From Pelodera strongyloides (lineage: Eukaryota; Nematoda; Chromadorea; Rhabditida; Rhabditidae): 64,000 bases of DNA. The translations under genes and the position numbers were made by a program. The notes beneath the pieces were generated by a model. That model worked only from the letters and a program-made list of their open reading frames with translations, was not told the origin of the DNA and did not search any database. Where the stretch lies: assembly GCA_036852015.1 (NCBI GenBank), contig JAANDG010000043.1, positions 363,501-427,500 of the forward strand, written 5' to 3'. This document shows positions 40,420 to 52,123 of the stretch, in pieces (positions within the stretch are counted from its first letter, which is position 1; each line of letters begins with the position of its first letter).

Positions 40420-40800
40420 TCAGATTTTTATTCTGAAAATTGATCCATATGATGTTCCATCCTCTCTGTGTGTCTTTTCGAGGTCAGTAATGTACTACGT
40501 TTTATTTGTTATATGTATTACTTGTTCTATTTACCAGTCTGTCTTCAAATAAAGTGTCCACTTAGAAACACAGAATTTTGCATCGTCATTTGTTTAGTTC
40601 AACATCCACTCGGGATCAATTTGTGCGTCTCGCCTCAGAATGTGTTGCAATAGGAGGACTCTGGAATCCTGAGAAGTCATACGACTGTGAGTTTTTATGG
40701 ATCATTTAGAGACAAACACGTTTCTTCGCATTCATGCTAATAGTGAAACATTCGTTATAACACCATTTCAGACGATGACAAACCTGACGATGATGAATGA
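40420..40800 (+). CDS. Tentative 3' exons of an unrecognised gene
   Basis: Three exon-like blocks: one after GCTTCAG near 40420 reading LKIDPYDVPSSLCVF up to a strong donor CGAG|GTCAGT near 40480; a 33-nt block 40654-40686 (GLWNPEKSYD); and 40772-40800 (DDKPDDDE, then TGA). The last two join perfectly in phase (T|AC gives Tyr) and make an acidic C-terminus. The first does not join the second in phase, so an exon is missing or the first is not part of it. Confidence 0.3.
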
Positions 40801-41549
40801 ATGTGATGTTGTATAAGACTGGAAATTAAAATTATGAGTCGCTCTTCCATAATAAATCATAACATTTATTTGCAGCTTAATCATCTTATTGTGATTATTG
40901 AATTTTTACGACAATTTTTTTTGTTGAACAGTACCGGTGTCTGGCTCATTATCACACGAACTGGGAAAACACTAGGTTATTTGCATTAACAATGTTTATG
41001 TTGTGAAGTGCCTAATACAATATGTTTGTTGAATTAATCTTCTTCAGTTCGTAAAGGGTTTTTGTGACAAAAATATTGTTTGAACATTGTAGTGCAGCAT
41101 AAACACTAGGTTTCAAACAAAAAGGGGAATAAATGACGCTTCAGAGCTGTGACTGGCAGACCTTTTTGAGTGATCAGGCAAACATGTACTAAATTCAGAA
41201 GACCTGCGTTTCTACGAACTTCTTTGGTATTAATTGCAGTAAATTTGAACGCTTGTATATGAAATTCAAGCCAAGGGGAAGACGTACAATTTTTAATTTT
41301 CTTTGGAAATTGTGTAAAATAGCAAAGAAAGAAATTGTTTAATGAGGCGAAACCCCCTTCAACTCTCTTATGTTCTTTGTAAAAGAAATTGCACCCTTAA
41401 CGGGGAAGTAGAAGCCTATTTCTAGTTGTTGTACATTCCTTGTCGCGTCTCCTTTCTCCGTGGATTTACAAACCAAACCCGAAAGCTTCTTTTTATTTGT
41501 ATATATATGAGTGCAAACACGGATCCAGCTTAGGCGTATGAACTAAACA
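40801..41549. other. Intergenic upstream of the Gly-rich gene
   Basis: No coding signal. It should contain the promoter of the gene at 41646. Confidence 0.45.
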
Positions 41550-41556
41550 TATAAAA
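41550..41556 (+). promoter_or_regulatory. TATA box of the Gly-rich gene
   Basis: TATAAAA 96 bp upstream of the ATG at 41646, at a spacing that gives a 5' UTR of about 60-65 nt. Confidence 0.5.
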
Positions 41557-41645
41557 ATTGGCTAGTGTGCATCTGGTATTGCGTCTCAGTTCCACATTAT
41601 AAAGCGGTCGCTCCATAGCAGTGAGTCCCGGATACGGAAGCTGCG

Positions 41646-42873
41646 ATGATCCTCAGAGTAACTCTCATTTTTGTTTGCTTCACGGCCCTTGCCTTAGGGA
41701 ACACTGACGAACATGAAGATACGAAGAAGAATTCAACAGAGGTAACCATTTTTAATTTAATTTTCTCTGTTCGTTTTGATGTATTCGACAACTTGGACTT
41801 TATCTCTTACGCTAATTTTCCATTTGTTCACGGCTACATAAACCGACGAAAAAATTTTCAATTAAAGTTTCATCAGAAAATATTCCTTCACTTAGGTGGC
41901 ACTGACGGCTAAAGCAACATCTCACTCAGTAGGGGACGAGCAGATTATCCCTTCTGAAACCCGCGTTGTGATTCGGGCGAAGCGTCAATTCGGTGGATTC
42001 GGTTTTGGTGGTGGAGGTTGTTGTGGAGGAGTTATGGTGATGCCAATGTGCATGTCCGTATGCGGAATGGGCGGCGGCGGGTTCGGCGGCGGATTCGGCG
42101 GCGGATTCGGCGGCGGGTTCGGCGGCGGGTTCGGCGGAGGATTTGGAATGGGAATGCCAATGGTGAGCAACACTTTTCCTTACTTTATGTAATGGTTTGT
42201 CTCTTCAAAGTTGAATTTGTTCGTACACGAACTGTAGAAATCAAATCAAATCGTGCAAAGCCCAGGCATAAAACCCTTGGCTACCAAATGGGTTATTGTT
42301 TTACCATACTTTTTACAAAACTAATTTCGTACTATCATCCAGGAACAATTTTTAACGGCGGGCGCAAAACAACCAATACAATCGCATATGGCAACAATAA
42401 GCATTTCTGTTGATATGTGAAAATCAACAAACAGTTTTCCAAATTTGGCAATCGATTTATTTAGATGATGCCCCCAATGATGGGTGGTTGTTGTGGATGT
42501 TGCCTGCCAATTTGTATGCCCGTATGCATTCGAGGAGGATGCGGAGGATGTGGTGGAATGGGAATGCCATTCGGAAGGAAAAAACGACAGGTTGGAGGAT
42601 TTGCTTATGGACTACGTAAACTATGAACGAAAAGTGTTCTCGGTGAAATAGTTACCTGTTCGAGGGGCTGTCAGTTTTTTGTATTAGTAGCGTTTTTTGT
42701 ATTAGTGTTCATTGTGGCGTCATATTTAACATAATTATGATATTTAGGCACTAATAGCACGTGATGCTCCGGTGATGGCTCTGTCTGGGATTCCGTATAA
42801 ACGACAAAAGAGGACCCTCAGGGTTCTGGATGGAGCAGTAACTCTTCAACAACAACCAGTAACAAATAACTAA
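41646..42873 (+). CDS. Secreted Gly/Cys/Met-rich protein with dibasic processing sites
   Basis: Four exons in phase (all 0): 41646-41741, 41896-42162, 42465-42590 and 42748-42873, 204 residues. The signal peptide is MILRVTLIFVCFTALALG. It is followed by an acidic propeptide-like segment and the basic site RAKRQ. A core of GFGFGGGGCCGG and six GGGF repeats (12-bp tandem unit at DNA level) follows, then GGCCGCCLPICMPVCIRGGC and GGCGG. A second site RKKRQ and a third KRQKR lie near the end. KRQ after a pro-segment is also found in the Pro/Cys-rich gene at 12956, so both may be furin-processed structural proteins of cuticle, eggshell or gland (inference). No named family. AATAAA is at 42904. Confidence 0.87.
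42075..42146 (+). repeat. 12-bp tandem repeat coding for GGGF
   Basis: About six copies of TTCGGCGGCGGR inside exon 2 of the Gly-rich gene. A long open frame of Pro/Asn on the opposite strand is its shadow. Confidence 0.85.
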
Positions 42874-42903
42874 GTGAAAATTATAGAGAAATATAAAAAG
42901 CCC

Positions 42904-42909
42904 AATAAA
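42904..42909 (+). terminator. Polyadenylation signal AATAAA
   Basis: Canonical hexamer about 30 bp after the stop of the Gly-rich gene. Confidence 0.6.
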
Positions 42910-43013
42910 TTATTGACTTTGTTTGCATAATATTTTCGTGCATGTACATAACAAAGATGCCTGTTCAAGCTTTATACACCAGTAGTGAAATTGTTCGCAT
43001 AATAGAATGTGTG

Positions 43014-43298
43014 TTAATGCCGGTGCCTCATCGCTGCCCTCTGCCTTGTTACAGAAAGCTTCAGTCTTCCTGGGATTCGCCCCCGCATTCCACCGAATGG
43101 ATCTGAAAAGCAGTTTTTTTATATTCAGTCTCTTGTGACGTTATACATTTAATACATGAGAGGCGTTGGTCCTCCTGAGTTGAGACAAATTGAATTCTTT
43201 GAATTGCGATAACTTTAGTCAAATTGCTTACTTCTAGCTTCCACATCTACAAGGATAAGGGTAGCCACGAAAAACAATAGTAACGTGAAGAATTGCAT
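43014..43298 (-). CDS. Tiny secreted basic peptide
   Basis: Two exons, 43232-43298 and 43014-43102, joined in phase (A|AT), give 51 residues. The N-terminus MQFFTLLLFFVATLILVDVEA is a clear signal peptide. The mature part starts RNPFGGMRGRIPGRLKLSVT and ends with an Arg/His-rich tail (RQRAAMRHRH). Donor (AGAA|GTAAGC) and acceptor (TTTTCAG) are good. A TATA box lies about 32-39 bp upstream of the ATG, implying a leader of only a few nucleotides. It may be an antimicrobial or signalling peptide, but no family is recognised. Its tail end is nearly back-to-back with the Gly-rich gene. Confidence 0.6.
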
Positions 43299-43329
43299 AA
43301 TGTCGTTTGCCGTTATCAAGCTTACTACC

Positions 43330-43337
43330 TTTATATA
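43330..43337 (-). promoter_or_regulatory. TATA box of the tiny peptide gene
   Basis: Reads TATATAAAGG on the minus strand just upstream of the ATG at 43298. Confidence 0.5.
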
Positions 43338-43339
43338 CT

Positions 43340-45260
43340 TTCTCTCTTCTCTTTCTTCTTGCTCTCATTCATTCAAGGCTGTTTCATTTTCTCCAAACAA
43401 TCACAATATAATGATTCATTCAAGTTCTCTTACCTAAGTTTTGTTTCTCCCCATAAGTCTTGCTTCGATAAAAAAAAACTGTTTTTTAATAGAAGAAAAC
43501 TGTTCTTGCTCAATGTGTGTTACTTGTGGATAGCGCACATAGGCGCTGATTCGCACATGACTATTGATAATTAACCACTGTGACTCATGACAAAATACAC
43601 GCAAGCATTCGATGGTTTCAAATTTGCGTTCGAATTTGCGGAATTTGGTATAAATGTGCTGCGCAAAAGTTGTAGAGTTATCTTACCTTTTCAGCTCAAG
43701 TAAATACAAGACTACATTTAAAAACGGAATATTACTGCACCAAGGATCATTACGTCTTAAAAAATCTACTGAAACTTTCCTCCATAGTACTCCGCTCCCT
43801 CCTAGACCGGCTGTCAGTAATGGTATGCAAATTCAGGCGGAGAGGCTCAAGGACACAGTACTATTGATCCCTTTTGGGGAGATCGGGGGTAGATCCTCCC
43901 ATGAGATAACGATCGCTTCACCAACCACAACACCTAGCTTTCACCTTTGAATTGATATAACTGCAATATTATTTTGTGTTTTTGCAAAAACATAAGCATT
44001 GCTTATGGATGTGCAAGGTCTTCTTACATATAAATCATTGTGTAGTTATGCGTCTTTTTGTTTTTAGGTGTTAACTCCCTTTTCCACTTCGTGTATGTGT
44101 ATTCATCATTCTTATTCGATTGTTCAGTGTCCGAAAATGTGTCAAGTTCCTCCCGGACTTCCACTTCATGTTTAAAGACCGATAATTTTTACCCAATTCT
44201 CTCAGTATTTACCAGAGTGAATATTTGGGGGATTGTACTTCGCATTCTAGTGTATTTTATATCAGAAGATACCTAGCACTTGACAGTATTGCCCAATGTG
44301 AGCATGCAACGAAATTCCGTCCTATGCCTTTTATGTATAGTAGCCCTGTGAAACAATTATTTGAACCGGACTATTTCGTTCGCGTTTTCACTTCTCTTTA
44401 TCCCATTTCCTCTCTTCCCTCATTCTCTCAATCTCATAGCGCTGGGTCATACCTCAGTACGGGAATGAAGTGAATGAACCGGTGTGAACCCCTCCATAAA
44501 GAGGAGTGCTCGATCGATCGCCAACCTGCCATTGTGTATGGAGTCAACAATTGAACACAATATAACGTTCCTAAAATAGCCGCGCACCTGACTTCAATGG
44601 GTACCCGTGCCCGCAGGTTGACAACAACGTGACGTATAGTGCTTGTCCTCACCGCGATTCAAACCTCTTTTGATGACAAACTGAGCAAGATGAATGGATT
44701 AGATTGATTTTGTGCCCATTCGATCACGCTAAAAGCAAAAGTCTCACCAGCGACTACTGAATCTCTAGTCTTGCAGTACAGCTAGTAAATCCTCACATTG
44801 GAATCCGCCCCATTACCTGTTGATCGATATTTTCTCAAGTGAATGACCTCGAAACGCTCGTTTTTACTATGGCAACTAGGGTTTTCGTCGCTTTGCGCCT
44901 GATTGCTTTCTCTTACACAAACAACGTTTGAATAGCGACGCTAACCATGTTTTGTTTTAACGTTTGAATATTTTGGCCGCACGATTGCCGACTAAACTGT
45001 TTTCCTGGTTTCTCGATAGTTATTGTTGGAGCTGAAAGGACCAGAAATCATTTTCAAACAATGACAACCTTCCTTCTCCAAAATTGCTAGTAGTAGAACG
45101 GATCCAAGCCTTATGTTATCTGACAAGCTCGTATATTTCCATAATTGCACTTCACCCTCACGCTCTTCAGTGGTCGCGCGTGACACAGAATCCTTCATCA
45201 TTTAAGCGGGACCTCCTACCACTTACGAGAGCTGCAGATGTCCCCTTTGAAGTTATCAAC
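43340..45260. other. Intergenic, no supported gene
   Basis: The block 43780-43940 and the block 44440-44660 are less AT-rich than the rest and may be decayed repeats, but no family signature could be read on either strand. Confidence 0.45.
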
Positions 45261-45263
45261 GTG

Positions 45264-47366
45264 ATGCAACCAGCTCGAATAGCCCTCCAGATACCAGCCC
45301 TTGTGCTGGCTGTTCTCGGCTTCCTTCTTATATTCATTGCTCTGGCATCTCCAGCTTGGCAGGTTGGTTACTTGGAATTGGTATTTACAAATAGTGTTCA
45401 ATAGTTTTTAATAATTTTCGTATTTACCTTCTTTGTTCGTTGTGTATCAATTGCGTGAGATTGTGGTCATTCGCAACACGAGGAATTCTCTTGCGTGATA
45501 AATAAGCTTTCTCTGTCTGCACATGTGTCCTCGGTAGTATAGTGGTGAGTATCCGCGTCTGTCACATGCGAGACCCGGGTTCAATTCCCGGCCGGGGAGA
45601 ACTTTTTGCCGTCGGATCAGCTTTTAGCAAATTTTCATAATTTTTCTCGCTTATTAGTTAACCAACTTTAATTGATAGTGGTCTAAATTTATAGTTAAGA
45701 CGTTTCTGTGTCATCGTTTTCAATCATGATCAATTAAACATATTAATATTTTCACAGGTTGTCTTTGCTCGTGAACTGCAGCAATGGGTGCAAAGTGGCT
45801 TGTGGCTAAACTGCCAAACTAGGTGAACTTTAAAACTCATGTTTAACTATATCTTCTTGATTCAATTATATCATACTGGAAATACGCGCAAGTCAATTAC
45901 TTAATTCTTAACGTTCAGGCCAACAGGAATGTACACGTGCACTTACACATTCAGTGAGCATGACTTTGATTTCTATACTTCAGCCGAAGTTGTCAATTTA
46001 CGGACGCCACCATTTTACGGTATGCAACAAACATTAGGCTTACCATTAGGGTTACAGAACGGTGTATACTAAATGTTCGGCAGTATTCTCATATATCATT
46101 TTGGACAGTCAGTGAAAGAACGGAGAAATAAAATTTTATAGATAAACGCTGAAATTTGGGAACAAAATATTAAAAAAAATGACATCGAAGGCTAGTAAGT
46201 AGAAATTGTATAAGTATTTTGGAACTCCTTTCAGCATGGCAACGTACGCTTCTGCATATATTTTTATTCGCACAAGTATGCACATTCTTCGCGATGGTTT
46301 CATTCTGTGTATCCAACATGCACACTGCTCAGAAGATGTCGATGTTTTGTTTTAATGGATTTATCGCCTTGGCTAGTGAGTTATTTGATTTGAATCCCTT
46401 TTTTACCTGCATCGAGTTAGTAAGCAGACTAATTGCGCTGCTAGAGAGTTTCTCCGAAAAATGTGACGAATATTTAACGCCTCAAATATCATGTCAAGCA
46501 CTGGTAGTTTCCCGGTTTCATGAGTTTCGTAAACTGTGCTATGAAAATGCCCACTCGGGGGTGATTTAGCCTCTATGACAATCATAACTACTTCAAAGCG
46601 CATTTCTTCATGCGTCTTATCATTTTCTATCAGTAACAATTGTGCAGTGAATGCTCCATGTAAATAGTATTTCTGAACGCAACGAGATGACTATAGATGC
46701 TGAGCAGCGTGTACATTGTAAGTTCTGAAGATAATTCTTTATAAATTTTAGCCGTTGTGTGCGTTGGATGCGTTCTAGCATTCACAATTCTCTCTCATAT
46801 GGTCGAGTACCGATTTTATCACGTCTCCGTTTCGGGTATTTATGAGGTCAGTCAATGTTCATATATATGTACTTCTCTGAATGTTGGAATAAATATGATA
46901 GGTTCTTATTAATCTATTCTTAAGCTACTCTTGCCAGCTTAGGCCTGGTCGGGGAATGAAATTAATGGCCTTCCTTTTTCTTTTTCTTTTCCATTCTGAA
47001 GTCTTACTATTTGTTTTCAGAAGCATGTCGGTTATTCCTACTATCTGGCCTTGGTAGGCACGATATTCTATCTTCTGTCATTAATATTCTCTGTTGTTTA
47101 TACAATAAAAGCCCTCCGTACGGATAGATTTGCCTATGCTGGTTCTCCGGATTACCATGCACGGCAGTTCAGGGTATGCTCATTTTGCAGATTTTCGTTT
47201 CCTCGTTTCCTATCCGTAAAACTTAACAATTTACTAATGAGTGTAATACACCTTTCATAAAGTAATATACACTTCAGTCAGGCGGAGACTACCATATGAC
47301 CAACGAGGATCTTTTTGCGATGAGAGCACTGCCAGACATACCACAGAAACACTTTTCACGAATATG
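45264..47366 (+). CDS. Clc-like (claudin-related) tetraspan protein, copy 1
   Basis: Seven exons in full phase: 45264-45362, 45758-45822, 45919-46019, 46235-46375, 46752-46846, 47021-47173 and 47278-47366, about 247 residues. TM1 is IPALVLAVLGFLLIFIALA and ends SPAWQ. The first extracellular loop has the WVQSGLWLNC signature of the nematode Clc-like family (compare claudin W-GLW-C), a second Cys (YTCTY) and the boundary LRTPPFYAWQR. TM2 is LLHIFLFAQVCTFFAMVSF, TM3 VVCVGCVLAFTILSH and TM4 YYLALVGTIFYLLSLIFSVV. The cytosolic tail carries YHARQFR and YHMTNEDLFAMRALPD. Such proteins sit in the plasma membrane, probably at cell junctions or as channel auxiliaries. The ATG at 45264 is chosen because TM1 follows directly. 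The frame is open upstream, so a longer N-terminus cannot be excluded. A tRNA gene lies in intron 1. Confidence 0.9.
45528..45599 (+). tRNA. tRNA-Asp (anticodon GTC)
   Basis: 72 nt. The 7-bp acceptor stem (TCCTCGG with CCGGGGA) includes one G:U pair. It has a D arm with TAGTATAGTGG, an anticodon stem of 5 bp around loop CTGTCAC with GTC, and a T arm with GGTTCAATTCC (B box). No CCA is encoded. A run of five T starts 3 nt later (45602) as Pol III terminator. It lies in intron 1 of the first Clc-like gene on the same strand. Confidence 0.95.
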
Positions 47367-48424
47367 AAACATGGCCTAATAGGGCCAAACATTTTATTTG
47401 ATGAGCACTACCTGAATGCCTATTTGTGCCTGATGATCTACATATTTATATTCCGTGTCATTAGTATATGTTTATTTTATGTTGTCTTTCCTTGCCGTGC
47501 TTTTTTCATTCGAAATGATGTTGCTGTTTCCATAATAAAATATTTCTGTAATTTGTGTTTAGCTAAACGAATATTCTAAGTCGTATAATCGATGTTCTTT
47601 ATACCTCTGAATCTTTCAGTGTTATTGATACATACAGTATATTGTGTTGAAATTAATTATTGGTATGATGCTTTATTTTACCTTAGCTGCTGTATTTTTA
47701 CTAAGTTTAATGAGGCAAATATTTGTTAGGATGTTTATTGTGCTTTATGACCGTAATTTTTAATTGCATGCGTCGCTAGTCTTTGGTAAGGCTGCTAAAT
47801 TTGCATATTTCTATTTTGAACTAATTAATTTATTTGCGTGTTTCAACGGAAATTTGTTTCGCATGGTCGTGATTCATAGTTGTGATTCTTGCAAATTATT
47901 GAAAAAAAAATTCTCGTTCGGAAAACAACTATTTATCCTGCCATTCTATCCAATATTATGCAATGAGTCAGTAAATCCCTTTTAAATAATAGATTAATAA
48001 TGCTCTGTTATTCGAAATCGTTTGTCATCACTTGTATAAACCTTTCCGTAGAATAAGTTCACGTTCTTTGTTTATTGTTACTGATCGTTTTCGTACTTGT
48101 AGTAAAAATGCTATATAGCTCGTCATATTGCAAGCGTATGCCATTCCGTTGTGTCAGCTAAACGTAAAGATATCTTCGAAAGAAACCCAAGATGTTCCAG
48201 TGTTAATATCCTAGTAAGGGCTGCACATTGAGCCAAGGTCGCAGCACGTGGTGCAGATTCATATCATACCCCCTGTTGTGAACCTCCGTTGCAGCTTTAG
48301 CAAAGAACACGACCCTGTTTGATAAATACTATGTTCATATTGGTGATAATGCATTAATTATATGACGTATTGACTAATGCTGTCAATATTTGATCTCTAT
48401 TTAAAGAAATAAACTGATGACGCG
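47367..48424. other. Spacer between the two Clc-like genes
   Basis: AT-rich, with no exon. It must contain the 3' UTR of copy 1 and the promoter or trans-splice site of copy 2. No clear TATA box was seen. Confidence 0.45.
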
Positions 48425-50675
48425 ATGATCGACTTATCCTCTCGACTAAATAAAGTGCAAGTGGGAGGCATACTCTCCATCGTAGTCTCTATATTCTTCA
48501 CCTTTGTTGCTGTCATCACTCCAGCCTGGCAGGTAAATATTTCCATTTTACCTTTCTTCATGATGCACCCAATACTTTAGAAATTTCCTATGAATTGAGG
48601 TGTTAAGGAGAACAGCGAAAGTATAAATGTTTCTTAGGTTGCCGAGGACCTTGATGTCAATCGCTATGTGCAGAGTGGACTATGGATGTACTGTCCGGGG
48701 GCAACTCAGTGTTGGTACATCTTCAGCGACAACTTAATCAACTACTATGAAAGGGTCGGTTCTTCACTTCATTTCCACTATTGTTTGACCTGCCGAAGTG
48801 GCAAATATATTGCGATTCCGTCTTTGCGAATGTGAAATAATTCTCGTCCTCAATTCAGGTTGACGTCTGCCGTTTCCTTCTCATTGGCGACTGTAGGAAA
48901 AAACTGCTGAGAACGCCCTACTTTTTCGGTTTGAACTTAGAGGAGTTCATTCAAGATGTAGAATGGAAATCACCTTTCGGGCGCCCTGAATGGCAATTCT
49001 AGCTTCAATCCATTGAAAATTTACAATTTGATTGAACATTTAGGTTGGCACTACGCTGTGCTTATCCTCACGTTGGTCTCAATGGGTCTGGCCACAGCAG
49101 CCCTTGTCGCCGCAGCTGTAGGATTCGTTAAACGGCCAACGCTGAGAATCACAACAATTATTTACGATATTTTGGTCTTTATGGCTTGTAAGCAATTTAT
49201 CACGGGCCAAGAACGCAATTAATTGTGCAAGATTTTCGGGTCCAAACATTTTTATACTTCAAAATGTTGTAAATGTCAAATGTTATTACCCCGCAATATA
49301 CAGTTTTTCTTGCAGTTCTAATTCTCGCAATTGGATTGACGGTGTTTGTTGTGAATGCAGAAATGTTGGAATCACGCTACCTGATCGGAGTAAAGAACAC
49401 GTTCGAGGTACTATTTTCAACTCAATTCTACAAATAACTCAAATTCGAGACCAAGTGTGTAATAAGTACGCGGTATAGTCTCTTGATAGTGTGTATGTCC
49501 CATAGATTTACATATTGTTTAATAAGGCAAAAAGGAAAATGATGGAGACCCTCAGATCCTCTGAAGAACAGAGACAAAAACCAAGGGACCCTCATAAAAG
49601 TGCAGTAATTACGAACTGAAAAGTAACAATGCAAGCGGTTCTTTCGACGATCGCCGAAAAAAGAAAGACCTCTTGCATAGGTGTGTATTTTAGAAGCAAT
49701 ATGGATATTCTTTCTACTTGGCCGGATTCGCACTCCTCACATATTCTCTCGCTTTCCTCTTTGCAATTCTCCTTACTACTTTCGTGTTCTTTGCTGAAGA
49801 ATCACGACATCTCAGGGATAAAGCTCCCTCTGGTGAGCTTTTATTTATAGAGTGGAAAGGTTGCTTCGCTTTACATCAAAAGGCAAAATCCATATTTTCA
49901 TGCAGTTTTTCTTCGCTATTTTACTGTCAACACTAAACATGCGAATGTACTATTTTCAGTTTACTAACTATAAGCTCGAAACAAATATGTAATTGGTAGA
50001 AATTTGAAGATATGTCTCGGATTATTTCTAGATTTGCGCCGCTCACAGCAAATTCAAAGTAGAGCAATGACTCCGACTAGACAGTACGCAGAACAGAGAT
50101 ACTATGCGGATGAACCTGGGACACAACAGAAGACTGTGGTATGAAACCAGACAGGTTTATAGAAAACGTATTCGTTATCTACGGGCAATATTTCGGGCAA
50201 AAGCTATTCTTGAACTTTGTGCCCCAACTACCACGGCTAGGTTCCCTTGTTTTTGCAATATAATAATAATTTATTACGCACAAAGACAATCAAAGAAAGC
50301 AATGTAACGTGCAGTTTGTGTTATAAAATACACATAATAAATAAAACATAATAAAGTAGTAGTAAAATGTCTCAGCAAGCAAATTCGAAGTAAATTAGAG
50401 TATTCCGTGTGACGAGAATCCACCCTTTAATTGAAATCGATATGGTGTGTTTAGACGATACTCATCACGGTCAAAGTCTTTTCACGTCATAGTTTGTTCG
50501 CCTCATACTAATCCAATTCTAGGCTTCCCAGCTCGAGAACTACCTCTCCGGATCAGCGGCTGCTAGATCAGCGTCGCCTATGTCGGTAACTCCATCAGTA
50601 CACGGACAATTTATACCTCCTCAAACAGACGGAGGGGAATTCCAACCGACTACAAGATACTTTTTCAGCTATTAA
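48425..50675 (+). CDS. Clc-like (claudin-related) tetraspan protein, copy 2
   Basis: Eight exons in full phase: 48425-48532, 48638-48754, 48859-48928, 49044-49187, 49316-49407, 49694-49832, 50032-50138 and 50523-50675, about 309 residues. TM1 is VGGILSIVVSIFFTFVAVI, ending TPAWQ. Loop 1 has RYVQSGLWMYCPGATQCW and CRFLLIGDCRKKLLRTPYF. TM2 is HYAVLILTLVSMGLATAALV, TM3 LVFMAFLILAIGLTVFVV and TM4 AFLFAILLTTFVFFAEESRH. The cytosolic tail is long (QYAEQRYYADEPGTQQ, TTRYFFSY). The exon layout parallels copy 1 (AWQ at the end of exon 1, G/A-W after exon 3), showing tandem duplication. It has two more loop cysteines than copy 1 and a longer tail. Confidence 0.92.
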
Positions 50676-52100
50676 TGAATATGTTTTACTAACATTAATA
50701 TCTGACTGGACCCAATTAAGAAACTCGGTAATTTACTTATACTAACAACTATCTTTTGCTAATGATTGCTTCCAACTTGCTAAGAAACTATATGCTTCAA
50801 AATTATACTTAATGATAATACTTTTGATAACATTGTCCGTTTACATAAGATTCGCAAAACAACTCGCTTACTCACATTACCATATCATTGCTAGCATTTC
50901 GTTCCCCGATGCGAGTTTTATCCCATAAACCGCTATCCCGGTACTTCGCAAATTCTTCTTTGTGCTTTTTGTCATAATTGTTTTTGTCATAATTTCGCAC
51001 TCTCTTGCCTTGTCTTCGTTTACTTGCCTCATGCAGAGCATTTACACAGTACTACGATAATCAGGTCATTTTCATAAAGCATAATAAATTTTTATGACAT
51101 TTCGTTTCTTCCTGACGCGTTTAACAAATTGTTTATTAACAATATTCCCGGTAAAACTATCAAGAATGTGTGCCTCAAAAACTGCATTCTGAATACTTTT
51201 CATGTAGGACAAGAAAACATCCCCGACAGCACGAATACATACACTGGGTTGGTTGTAGCGGCACTTTTGCGAATAGAAACAGCAAACGAAAATGTTAGAA
51301 ACCAGTATCAGTCAGTTAGTATAGGAAGGATTGCGTCAACCTCGAGTACACGTGTAGATTTCCTTTGTCGTTAGCAACAAATGACGACACACAGTAAAGT
51401 ACCAGCAAATAAATAATACACTAGATGAAACATATGCTGCACTAGACTGATTCGGATGACGGCAATTGATGTAAGCCATAACGGGGCAAGCCGGATGGTA
51501 AGTAAGCGGGCTCAGAAAGTCGAGAGGTTGTCAATCCACAACTTAATAAGAGGGACGATCGTTCTGCTCAATGCAATGGACGACAAAACACCCAATACAA
51601 AATTGCAAACACTTTCACTAAGGGGGGGGGGTGGTACATAAAATATTAATACATATCTAAACACACTGCTTTTTGTCAAACCTAATTCATATGATTTCCT
51701 GTTCTACAACAGCTTCTGACAATCTAAAGTTATATGGAATCATGAATGTTCGATGCAACTATTACAGAAAAATAACGAATTTGGATGAGACACAAGCTTC
51801 GATTCTTGATCACTAGAGTGCAAGTGTTCGAGAATAGGGGAAGAAATATACAAACAGGGAAACAAATACCGTGGAACAAAAATAATCCAATTGGAAAAAA
51901 TAAATGTTCTGCAGTAAACTAATAAAAGTTCAACGTGCTATTCGGAACCAGTACAAAGAAAACAAAACGTAAAATACATATATTTACATAGAACGCAAAT
52001 TTCCTTTGCCTCTCCTCGACTTACGTTTAAGGACTAAATGAATGAAAAGGAGAGAAGAAAGAAAAAGAAATCCGCGTCGTCCAGACTACACTAGGAGAGT
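50676..52100. other. Intergenic between convergent genes
   Basis: AT-rich. A G-run (nine or ten G) lies near 51622. No other feature was seen. Confidence 0.45.
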
Positions 52101-52123
52101 ATCTACTCCTGCATTCTAGATAC

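Noticed and set aside
41985..42173. Minus-strand Pro/Asn-rich frame and plus-strand Arg-rich frame
   Set aside because: Both are shadows of the GGGF-coding 12-bp repeat. The plus-strand frame 0 joins to a signal peptide and to downstream exons in phase.
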